From: Flavobacteriales bacterium
Lineage (GTDB): Bacteria; Bacteroidota; Bacteroidia; Flavobacteriales_F; PHOS-HE28
Assembly (NCBI GenBank): GCA_024103275.1
Contig: JAGFIV010000042.1
Coordinates: 1-54,308 of the forward strand
Length of the DNA: 54,308 nt
Direction: 5' to 3'
The notes under the pieces: model-generated
What the model was told of the DNA's origin: nothing
The model's input: only the letters and a program-made list of their open reading frames with translations
Databases searched by the model: none
Made by a program: the position numbers and the translations under genes
Shown: piece by piece, positions 6,068 to 13,466 of the stretch
Layout of the letters: each line of letters opens with the position of its first letter
How positions within the stretch are numbered: position 1 is the first letter of the stretch

Positions 6068-8263
6068 ATGAAGTGTATCCTGACCATCCTCTTTTCCACG
6101 CTGCTGGCCTTTACGGCGGAGGCGATATCTGTTTCGATCACGGTGGTGAAACAGCCCATTTGCACATACGCCAGTGGCGAGCTGATGGCGGTGGTCAGTG
6201 GCGGCACCGCGCCATACAGCTATGCCTGGAGCACCGGGGCCGTTACCCAATCCATCAGCAGCTTGCCACCCGGCGACTATTCCGTTACGGTGACCGATTC
6301 CAACCAGCAACAGGCCACGGCCGACGTGACGCTGACCACAACGGATTATGGTATTGTTCTCTTTGAAGATTGGTTCAACTTTGGCATGGGCCTATGCAGT
6401 GGAACGGTCCTGATCGCTTTCGATCCCGTAGGAATGGGAATACCGGGCCCTCCACCATATTATGTGGACGGGGTGGAGATGCAAGAGGGGCTTGCCCCAG
6501 ACCCCGATGACCCGGGGGAATATGTGACCTATTACGGTGGGTATGTGGATAACCCCCAGTATGGACAGGACAATAGCTTCAGCTTTGCTGACGGTAACGG
6601 CTGTCCAGGGTTCTATGAAATACCCATTGGTTGGCCGATTCAATGGCCCACGTTGACCACGATGAGCATTCAAGGTGCTTGCGTGGGGACCACTTCAGGC
6701 AGCATCACCATACAATCCAGCGGGGAGGGGCATCAGCAGTTCGTGCAAACGCGCATAAGTCCGGAGGTGCCGGGCTACCCAGGCCATCCCACCGGTGGCG
6801 GGCCGCACGCGTTCACCATCACCGGCCTGGCCGCAGGAAGCTATACCCTGACACAGTTCATGACCGAAACGCCCTTTTTCCCGAGCAGCCAATGTTCCTC
6901 CACGTTCAACTTCACGATCCCGCAGCTTGGTGCGGAATGTGGAACGGTGAGCGGAACGGTCTTCATTGACAATGACCAGGACTGTGTGCAGGATGTGGGC
7001 GAAGTGGGCGTGCCGAACACCGTGCTTGAATTGCTGCCTGGACCTCAGTACCGGTTCACTGACGCTACCGGCGCGTTCAGCATGCAACTGGCGAACGGCA
7101 GTTACACCTTGGGCCAAGGCGATCCCACCTTGGTACAGCTCTGCCCGACCACGGCACCGGCGCCCTTCACGCTCAATTTCAATCCGGTGGTGCTGAACAT
7201 TGCGGACAGCAGCACCGTGGGGCTCGACCTTCGTGCGCACATGACGGGTACGGCCATGCGACCCGGTTTCCCGGGGACCTATTGGGGGCAGGTTCGCAAT
7301 CTGTCGCCACAGGTGAGCGGCGCGGTCACCGTCACCATGGTGATCGACCCTGCATTGACCTACGACGGTGCAACACCTCCACCGACCGATGTGACGGGCA
7401 ATACGGTGACGTGGCAATTCGGCTCTTTTGGCCCCTACCAGCTCATGAACTTGTCGGTGGATGTGCAGGTTCCGCCGGGTACGCCGCTGGGTTCCGTCCT
7501 CAATAGCACATTGACCGTGCTGAACACCTTGGGCGATGCCGACCCTGTGAACAATACGGCCAGCCTGAATGGAATTGTGACAGGCAGCTTCGACCCCAAC
7601 GAGAAGACCGGGCTCACGGATGCCACACGGAGCGGGTCACAGTTCATTTTGGGTGAGGATGCATGGATCGACTATACCGTGCGGTTCCAGAACACGGGCA
7701 CGGATACCGCTTTCACCGTGGTGGTGCGCGATGAGCTGAGCGAGGACCTGGCGATCGGCACCTTGGACATTCTCGGGGCATCGCACGATTTCGTGCCGTC
7801 ATTCGCCGAGGGGCGCGAGCTGGTGTTCTCCTTCAACGATATCCTGTTGCCGGACAGTACCACGGACCTGTTGGGCAGCCAGGGCTATGTCAGCTTCCGG
7901 ATCAAGCCTCGTGCAGATATCCAAGTGGGTGAGGTGATCCAGAATACGGCGGGCATCTACTTCGACTTCAATGAGCCGGTGATCACCGATACGGTGACGC
8001 ACGTGGTTGAGCTCGAAACGGCGGTAGTAGAGGTACCTGCGGGCCGCACCATGCGCTTGGCCCCGAACCCGGCGGACGATGTGCTCCTGGTGCTGGATGC
8101 AAACGCCAACGCCGTGTTCGAGGTCCTGACTTCGGATGGCCGCCGGATGGCGGTTCCCTTCCGACGTATAGGAACAATGGTCAGGATGGACGTGAAGGCG
8201 TTGTCAGCGGGCCTGTACCTCGTACGGAGCGGCCAGGACATTGCGCGCTTTGTGAAGCGCTGA
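6068..8263 (+). CDS. secreted multidomain protein with T9SS type A sorting domain
   Basis: This is a 731-residue cell-surface or secreted protein exported by Sec and then by the type IX system. It has a signal peptide (residues 1 to about 19, 'MKCILTILFSTLLAF'), a SprB-type repeat domain (about 20-100, 'SGGTAPYSYAWSTGA...LPPGDYSVTVTD'), an SdrD B-like segment (from about 293, 'GTVFIDNDQDCVQDVGE'), DUF11-like and DUF7619-like beta domains ('SFDPNEKTG' near 507), and a C-terminal sorting domain (about 655-731, 'LAPNPADDVLLVLD' to 'GLYLVRSG'). The ATG at 6068 begins the signal peptide. Its stop codon abuts the valS stop codon with no spacer (TGA|TCA), and it lies between two valS-tail copies. 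The ligand is unknown; a role in adhesion is inference. Confidence 0.85.
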   Translation: MKCILTILFSTLLAFTAEAISVSITVVKQPICTYASGELMAVVSGGTAPYSYAWSTGAVTQSISSLPPGDYSVTVTDSNQQQATADVTLTTTDYGIVLFEDWFNFGMGLCSGTVLIAFDPVGMGIPGPPPYYVDGVEMQEGLAPDPDDPGEYVTYYGGYVDNPQYGQDNSFSFADGNGCPGFYEIPIGWPIQWPTLTTMSIQGACVGTTSGSITIQSSGEGHQQFVQTRISPEVPGYPGHPTGGGPHAFTITGLAAGSYTLTQFMTETPFFPSSQCSSTFNFTIPQLGAECGTVSGTVFIDNDQDCVQDVGEVGVPNTVLELLPGPQYRFTDATGAFSMQLANGSYTLGQGDPTLVQLCPTTAPAPFTLNFNPVVLNIADSSTVGLDLRAHMTGTAMRPGFPGTYWGQVRNLSPQVSGAVTVTMVIDPALTYDGATPPPTDVTGNTVTWQFGSFGPYQLMNLSVDVQVPPGTPLGSVLNSTLTVLNTLGDADPVNNTASLNGIVTGSFDPNEKTGLTDATRSGSQFILGEDAWIDYTVRFQNTGTDTAFTVVVRDELSEDLAIGTLDILGASHDFVPSFAEGRELVFSFNDILLPDSTTDLLGSQGYVSFRIKPRADIQVGEVIQNTAGIYFDFNEPVITDTVTHVVELETAVVEVPAGRTMRLAPNPADDVLLVLDANANAVFEVLTSDGRRMAVPFRRIGTMVRMDVKALSAGLYLVRSGQDIARFVKR

Positions 8264-10903
8264 TCACTTCAACACCGCCAGCCGCTCCTCCAGCGCCTTG
8301 ATCTTCGCTTCGGCGTCGGCTTTCTTCTTGCGCTCGTTCTCCAGCACCTGCGGCGGCGCACCGTTCACGAAACGCTCGTTGCCGAGCTTCTTGTCCACGC
8401 TGGCCAGGAAGCCGCGCAGGTACTTCAGCTCCTCTTCGGCCTTTTTGGCCTCGACGGCGGTGTCCATCCGCGGCAGAACCACGGCGTACTCGGTTGCCCC
8501 GGAGAACACGGCGGTGGCACCAGCCGGGATGGACCCGAATGGAACGGCAAGCGCACCAGTGTTAGCGAGCTTGTCGACCAATGAAGCCGAAGCCGTGCTC
8601 AACGGCGTGTCAGTGGTCGGTCCCACTTCGAGCGGTTCCTTCGGGGATATTCCCCGCTCATTGCGCACGTTGCGCACGGCGCTCACCAGGTCAAAGGCGT
8701 GCTGCACCTCGGCCTCCAAGGCCGCATCCCCTTCGCCGCCTTGCGGCCACGACGCAACGATGATGTCCTCGCCGGGCTTGCGCTCGCGCAGGTGGTGCCA
8801 CAGCTCTTCGGTGAGGAAGGGCATGTAGGGATGCAGCAGCTTCAGCACATCCTCGAACAGGCCGATCGTGGCCTCGTAGGTCGCGGCATCGATCGGCTCC
8901 TGGCGGGCATCGCCCGCCGAAGCCTTGGCGAAGGCGGGCTTGATGCTCTCGAGGTACCAGCTGCAGAGGTCGTCCCAGATCAGCTTGTACGTGGTGAGCA
9001 GGGCATCGCTGATGCGGAACTGGTCGTACAGGCCGTTCAGTTCAGTGGTGGTGCGGGCGATGCGCGAACGCATCCATGCGACCGCTGCTGTGGAGGAAGC
9101 CGGTTGCTCCTTCTCTGCGACCTCCCAGCCCCTCACCAGGCGGAAGGCGTTCCAGATCTTGTTGGCGAAGTTGCGGCCCTGTTCACAGAGGCTCTCGTCG
9201 AAGGGCAGGTCGTTGCCCGCCGGTGAGGAGAAGAGCATGCCCGCGCGCACGCCGTCGGCGCCGTACTTGGCGATCAGCTCCAGCGGATCGGGGCTGTTGC
9301 CCAGGCTCTTGCTCATCTTGCGCCCCAGCTTGTCGCGCACGATGCCGGTGAGGTACACGTTCTTGAAGGGCACCTCTCCGCGGTATTCCAGTCCGGCCAT
9401 GATCATGCGTGCCACCCAGAAGAAGAGGATCTCCGGCGCGGTCACCAGGTCGTTGGTGGGGTAGTAGTACTTGATGTCCTTGTTCTGCGGGTCCTTGAAC
9501 CCGTCGAACACGCTGATGGGCCACAGCCAGCTGCTGAACCAGGTGTCCACCACATCCTCGTCCTGCTTGATGCCGTTGGTGCCCTGCCCGGCGGCCTTGA
9601 ACTGCGCGACGGCTTCGGCCTCGGTGCGGCACACGGCCACATCGCCCGCCTCGTTGTACCACGCCGGGATCCGCTGCCCCCACCAGAGCTGGCGGCTGAT
9701 GCACCAGTCGCGCACGTTCTCCATCCAGTAGGTGTACGTGTTCACGAACTTCTGCGGGTGCAGCTTCACGCGGCCGTCCTTCACCACTCCCAGCGCGGGC
9801 TTGGCCAGCTCGCCCATCTTCACGAACCACTGCAGGCTGAGGCGCGGTTCGATCACCGCATCGGTGCGCTCGCTGGTGCCCACCTTGTTCACGATGTCCT
9901 CGGTCTTCACCAGGTGGCCCTTTTCCTCCAGTTCCTTGGCGATCTTCTTGCGCACCACGAAGCGGTCCTCGCCCACGTAGAGCTGGGCGGCCTCGCTCAG
10001 CGTGCCGTCGGGGTTCAGCGTGTCCACCACTTCCAGGCCGTGGCGTTGGCCGATCTCCCAGTCGTTGATGTCGTGCGCGGGCGTCACCTTCAGCGCGCCG
10101 GTGCCGAATTCGCGCTCCACGTAGGCGTCGAAGATGACGGGCACGCTGCGGCCGATCAGCGGCACCAGCACGCGTTTGCCCTTCAGGTGTGCGTAGCGCT
10201 CGTCCTCCGGGTGCACGGCCACGGCGGTATCGCCCAGGATCGTTTCCGGGCGTGTCGTCGCTATCGTGATCCACTCGTCCGTGGTGCCTTCGACCAGGTA
10301 CCGCACGTGATAGAGCTTGGAGTTGACCTCCCTGTAGATCACCTCCTCATCGCTCACGGCAGTGAGGGCCTGCGGATCCCAGTTCACCATGCGCAGGCCG
10401 CGGTACACCAAGCCCTTCTTGTGCAGGTCGATGAACACGTCGATCACGGCGTCGCTCAGCGCGGGCTCCATGGTGAAGCGCGTGCGGTCCCAATCGCAGC
10501 TGGCGCCCAGCTTCTTCAGTTGCTCCAGGATCACGCCGCCGTACTTCTCCTTCCAGGCGAAGGCATGCTTCAGGAACTCTTCGCGTCCGATGGCGCTCTT
10601 CTTGATGCCCTGCTCGGCCAGGAGGCGCACCACCTTGGCCTCGGTGGCGATGCTCGCATGGTCGGTGCCGGGCACCCAGCAGGCGTTCTTCCCCTGCATG
10701 CGGGCGCGACGCACCAGTACGTCCTGGATGGTGTTGTTCAGCATGTGCCCCATGTGCAGCACGCCGGTGACGTTGGGCGGGGGGATCACCACCGTGTAGG
10801 GTTCGCGGTCGTCGGGCATGCTGCGGAAGTAGCCCTTCTCCATCCAGTGGGCATACCACCTGCCCTCCACGGCCTTGGCCTCGTAATGCTTGGGAATTTC
10901 CAT
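8264..10903 (-). CDS. valS: valyl-tRNA synthetase
   Basis: Charges tRNA-Val with valine in the cytoplasm and edits mischarged threonine. It has 879 residues, the usual length. Seen: class I signature HMGH (residues 50-53), the CP1 editing domain ('TTRPETILGDTAVAVHP'), KMSKS (529-533), the anticodon-binding helical region, and the C-terminal coiled coil ending 'LEERLAVLK'. The ATG at 10903 gives the standard N-terminus; a TAACTTCG box lies 17 bp upstream. Two odd points: an in-frame palindromic insertion encoding 'PAFAKASAGDARQE' at about residues 654-668, in a loop after 'CSWYLESIK', and partial copies of the gene's 3' end at 5683-5773 and 5051-5101. The gene ends directly against the convergent T9SS gene, leaving no room for a terminator. 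Confidence 0.97.
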   Translation of the reverse strand: MEIPKHYEAKAVEGRWYAHWMEKGYFRSMPDDREPYTVVIPPPNVTGVLHMGHMLNNTIQDVLVRRARMQGKNACWVPGTDHASIATEAKVVRLLAEQGIKKSAIGREEFLKHAFAWKEKYGGVILEQLKKLGASCDWDRTRFTMEPALSDAVIDVFIDLHKKGLVYRGLRMVNWDPQALTAVSDEEVIYREVNSKLYHVRYLVEGTTDEWITIATTRPETILGDTAVAVHPEDERYAHLKGKRVLVPLIGRSVPVIFDAYVEREFGTGALKVTPAHDINDWEIGQRHGLEVVDTLNPDGTLSEAAQLYVGEDRFVVRKKIAKELEEKGHLVKTEDIVNKVGTSERTDAVIEPRLSLQWFVKMGELAKPALGVVKDGRVKLHPQKFVNTYTYWMENVRDWCISRQLWWGQRIPAWYNEAGDVAVCRTEAEAVAQFKAAGQGTNGIKQDEDVVDTWFSSWLWPISVFDGFKDPQNKDIKYYYPTNDLVTAPEILFFWVARMIMAGLEYRGEVPFKNVYLTGIVRDKLGRKMSKSLGNSPDPLELIAKYGADGVRAGMLFSSPAGNDLPFDESLCEQGRNFANKIWNAFRLVRGWEVAEKEQPASSTAAVAWMRSRIARTTTELNGLYDQFRISDALLTTYKLIWDDLCSWYLESIKPAFAKASAGDARQEPIDAATYEATIGLFEDVLKLLHPYMPFLTEELWHHLRERKPGEDIIVASWPQGGEGDAALEAEVQHAFDLVSAVRNVRNERGISPKEPLEVGPTTDTPLSTASASLVDKLANTGALAVPFGSIPAGATAVFSGATEYAVVLPRMDTAVEAKKAEEELKYLRGFLASVDKKLGNERFVNGAPPQVLENERKKKADAEAKIKALEERLAVLK
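8905..8942. repeat. valS: in-frame palindromic repeat inside valS
   Basis: GCCCGCCGAAGCC and TTGGCGAAGGCGGGC (8912-8939) form an imperfect palindrome, flanked by another GGCGGGC at 8902-8908. On the coding strand it reads as the peptide 'AFAKASAG'. Relatives of this enzyme normally pass directly from 'IKPAY' to 'PIDAATYE', so about 13 residues are extra. This looks like a mobile palindromic unit that inserted without breaking the frame. Confidence 0.65.
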
Positions 10904-10919
10904 TTCGTCGGGAAGGCCG

Positions 10920-10927
10920 CGAAGTTA
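10920..10927 (-). promoter_or_regulatory. -7 promoter box TAACTTCG for valS
   Basis: The minus-strand sequence TAACTTCG lies 16 bp before the valS ATG at 10903 and fits the TAnnTTYG element. The -33 element is not clear. Confidence 0.4.
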
Positions 10928-11169
10928 CCAGTTGAGGGCGCTGGGCGGAGAGGCCTCCAGGTTGCGGGTTAACGGGTTGCGAGTTGTGCGCTTCGAGCCA
11001 TGAGCGCGCCCTACGTCCTCTGTCTCAGTTCTCAGTTCTTAGTTCGCAGTTCGTAGGGTTGTGCGGGACCTACTTCGCCCTACGTCCTACGCCTTGCGCT
11101 CCCCCAATTGCCACGCGCTGTGGCACGGCTTTTCCTGATAACCGACAACAGACAACTACCCCCCCCGGG
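10928..11169. other. intergenic gap with heptamer repeats
   Basis: No gene is seen between holA and valS. At 11021-11057 the words TTCTCAG, TTCTTAG and TTCGCAG repeat with a period of about seven bases, and CCTACG words recur at 11008-11013 and 11079-11090. The right end (11138-11160) has ACAACAGACAACTACC, complementary in style to the heptamers, as in the gaps at 20.8 kb and 24.9 kb. Confidence 0.5.
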
Positions 11170-12195
11170 TCACATCACCACCCGGGCCACCAGTTCGCGC
11201 AGCAGGTCACCGTCATCGGCGCTGGAGTTGCCCACGCCCTTGCTCCGCAGGTCGGCCTCGCGCAGCAGATGCTGCACGGCTTTCAATTTGGCGGGCGGAT
11301 AGTTGCGGGCGGCACCGGCATAATCCCTCACGAAGTAGGGCGGCACCTTCAACGCGGCCGCCAGGTCGGCCTGGGATTTCCCCGGATTGGCATGCACGAC
11401 GCCCAGCTTGGCGAAGTACGAGCTCAACAGCCCGATGGTGAGCACCAGCGGCGAATTCCTGTCCGATCCCAGGAATTGGGCGATCCGTTGCGCCTTGTAA
11501 TGGTCCCGGTTCCCCATCGCGTTCTGCAGCTCGAAGATGTTGAACTCCTTGCTGATGCCCACGTACCGCTGGATCAGGTCCGAAGTGATGCTGCCGCCCG
11601 GCTCACACACCAGGCACAGTTTTTCCACCTCGTTGATCAGCTTGCCCAGGTCGCTGCCCAAATGGTCCGCCAGCAGCTTGGATTCCACGGGCCCGATGCG
11701 CCGTTTGTGGTGGGTGACGTATTGCTGGACCCAGCCGGGCAACTTTTCCTCCTTCAGCTTGTCACTGGTGAACACCACCTGCCTCTTGGCCAGGTCCTTC
11801 AGCCACGCCTTGCGCCCGTCGGCCTTCTTGTGCTTGTAACAGATCACCAGCACGGTGGAGGGGGTGGGATTCTTGAAATAGGGGTCGAGCTTGTCAAAGG
11901 GGTCGGCATTTCCGCGCTGCACCCAGGCCTGTGCCTCGCGGAGCACCACCACTTGCCGTTCGGCCATCATGGGGTAGCGCAGGCAGGTGTCCACCAGGGC
12001 GGAAGGCTCGGTGTCCTTGCCGTAGAGGATGGTCAGATTGAAGTCGCGCTCATGTTCCTGCAAGGCGTGCTGTTCGATCTCCGCTGCGACCCGGTCGATG
12101 AAGAAGGGCTCCTCGCCATGCAGGAAATACACCTGTTTGAAGGTGCCGGAGGAAAACTCCTTCCTGAGCTTGCGGAAGTCGTCGGTGGTGCTCAT
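11170..12195 (-). CDS. holA: DNA polymerase III subunit delta
   Basis: Delta subunit of the clamp loader, which opens the beta sliding clamp during replication. It has 341 residues, typical for the family. Seen: 'YFLHGEEPFFIDRVAAEIE' at the N-terminus (AAA+-like domain I, clamp-binding helix region), 'TVLVICYKHKKADGRKAW', 'GSDLGKLINEVEKL' in domain II, and the C-terminal collar helices with 'ALKVPPYFVRDY'. The ATG at 12195 overlaps the amn stop by 4 bp (ATGA), which implies translational coupling within an amn-holA operon on the minus strand. Confidence 0.92.
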   Translation of the reverse strand: MSTTDDFRKLRKEFSSGTFKQVYFLHGEEPFFIDRVAAEIEQHALQEHERDFNLTILYGKDTEPSALVDTCLRYPMMAERQVVVLREAQAWVQRGNADPFDKLDPYFKNPTPSTVLVICYKHKKADGRKAWLKDLAKRQVVFTSDKLKEEKLPGWVQQYVTHHKRRIGPVESKLLADHLGSDLGKLINEVEKLCLVCEPGGSITSDLIQRYVGISKEFNIFELQNAMGNRDHYKAQRIAQFLGSDRNSPLVLTIGLLSSYFAKLGVVHANPGKSQADLAAALKVPPYFVRDYAGAARNYPPAKLKAVQHLLREADLRSKGVGNSSADDGDLLRELVARVVM

Positions 12196-12965
12196 TCAAA
12201 ACGCAGGTGCTTCACCGAGCGGCCTTCGTTGATGATGTCGCGCAGGGAGGCGATGCCGACTTTCACGTGGTTCTCCGCGAAGTTGCCGGTGACCTTTTTG
12301 TCGCTTTCGCTGGTCTTTACCCCTTCGGGGATCATGGGCTGGTCACTCACCAGCAGCAAGGCGCCGGTGGGTATCTCATTGTGGAAGCCCGTGATGAAGA
12401 TGGTGGCGGTCTCCATGTCCACGGCCATGCAGCGGTCGCGGCGCAGGCGTTCCTTGAACTCCTCGTCATGTTCCCATACGCGGCGGTTGGTGGTGTACAC
12501 GGTGCCGCTCCAATAATCCAGCTCCATGTCCCGGATCACGCCGCTGACCGCGCGGTGGATCATGAAGCTGGGCAGCGCGGGCACCTCCGGCGGGAAGTAG
12601 TCGTTGCTGGTGCCCTCGCCGCGGATGGCGGCAATGGGCAGGATCAGGTCGCCCAACTGGTTCTTTTTCTTCAGCCCGCCGCATTTGCCCAGGAACAACA
12701 CCGCCTTGGGCGCGATGGCGCTCAGCAGGTCCATGATGGTGGCGGCCGTGGGGCTGCCCATGCCGAAGTTGATCATCACCATGTCTTCCGCAATGGCCAC
12801 CTGCATCGGTTTGCCGTGGCCGTGCAAGGTGGCGCCCGTCTGTTGCGCGAACAGGTCCAGGTAGTTGTCGAAGTTGGTGAGCAGCACGTAGCGCTTGAAC
12901 TCATCCAACGCCACACCCGTGTAGCGGGGCAGCCAGTTTCGCACGATCTCGTCCTTGGTATGCAC
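12192..12965 (-). CDS. amn: AMP nucleosidase
   Basis: Cleaves AMP to adenine and ribose 5-phosphate, a purine salvage and AMP-level control step in the cytoplasm. It has 257 residues and the phosphorylase-like fold of the short Bacteroidota type that lacks the extra N-terminal domain of the E. coli enzyme. Seen: 'VMINFGMGSPTAAT', 'VLFLGKCGGLKKK', 'RGEGTSNDYFP' and the base/ribose-binding 'CMAVDMETATIFI'. The GTG at 12965 begins the conserved 'HTKDEIVRNWLP' stretch; the open frame extends much further upstream, but that part is antisense to other genes. It overlaps holA by 4 bp and is divergent from the HsdR-N gene with only 24 bp between the starts. Confidence 0.9.
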   Translation of the reverse strand: MHTKDEIVRNWLPRYTGVALDEFKRYVLLTNFDNYLDLFAQQTGATLHGHGKPMQVAIAEDMVMINFGMGSPTAATIMDLLSAIAPKAVLFLGKCGGLKKKNQLGDLILPIAAIRGEGTSNDYFPPEVPALPSFMIHRAVSGVIRDMELDYWSGTVYTTNRRVWEHDEEFKERLRRDRCMAVDMETATIFITGFHNEIPTGALLLVSDQPMIPEGVKTSESDKKVTGNFAENHVKVGIASLRDIINEGRSVKHLRFE

Positions 12966-12989
12966 TTTTGTTCGGTCTTTGGGATGTGG

Positions 12990-13457
12990 ATGCAAGCCTT
13001 GAACCTGCCCGATCACGGTGTCAAAACTAAACACGACCCGGAAGGCGGCCGCGTGTTCGATCCCGTGCGCCGCACCTGGGTGGCCCTCACCCCGGAGGAG
13101 TGGGTCAGGCAGCATGTGATCAACCACCTCGCCCACGACCTGGGCTGCCCCCTGTCCCTGATGGCCGTGGAGAAGCAGTTGCGGGTGAACAGGCTGGTGC
13201 GCCGGGCGGACATCGTGGTGCATGACCGCATGGGACGGCCCGTGCTGCTGGTGGAATGCAAGGCGCCCGCGGTGAAGATCGACCTGGCCGCCTTTGAGCA
13301 GGCCGCCCGCTACAACTCCGTGTTCAAGGTACCCTTCCTGCTGGTGACCAACGGCCTGGTCCACTATTGCTGCCGTGTGCACCAGTCCGACGGGCGGATC
13401 GAATCCCTTGCCGCCGTGCCGGACTTCGGCCACTTGTGCAGCGCCATTCGGGATTAA
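12990..13457 (+). CDS. stand-alone HsdR N-terminal (PD-(D/E)XK) nuclease-domain protein
   Basis: This 155-residue protein consists only of the N-terminal nuclease domain of type I restriction HsdR subunits. The PD-(D/E)XK core is visible: 'RADIVVHDRMGRPVLLVECKAP', with D and E-x-K as likely metal ligands, preceded by 'TPEEWVRQHVINHL' and followed by 'YNSVFKVPFLLVTNG'. The start 'MQALNLPDH' (ATG 12990) is the usual start of this Bacteroidota family; an ATG two codons earlier is possible. No motor domain, HsdM or HsdS is nearby, so this is not a restriction system. The family is common and its role is unknown; DNA repair is a guess. Confidence 0.85.
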   Translation: MQALNLPDHGVKTKHDPEGGRVFDPVRRTWVALTPEEWVRQHVINHLAHDLGCPLSLMAVEKQLRVNRLVRRADIVVHDRMGRPVLLVECKAPAVKIDLAAFEQAARYNSVFKVPFLLVTNGLVHYCCRVHQSDGRIESLAAVPDFGHLCSAIRD

Positions 13458-13462
13458 ATTCG
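13455..13462 (+). promoter_or_regulatory. -7 promoter box TAAATTCG for the S8 protease
   Basis: TAAATTCG overlaps the stop codon of the HsdR-N gene and ends 4 bp before the ATG at 13467, so the protease mRNA is probably leaderless. Confidence 0.45.
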
Positions 13463-13466
13463 GGCC

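Noticed and set aside
12207-12989. Open frame upstream of, and in frame with, the HsdR-N gene
   Set aside because: It is fully antisense to amn; the family start is at 12990.
12990-13457. Type I restriction system
   Set aside because: Only the HsdR N-terminal domain is present; no motor, methylase or specificity subunit is in the window.
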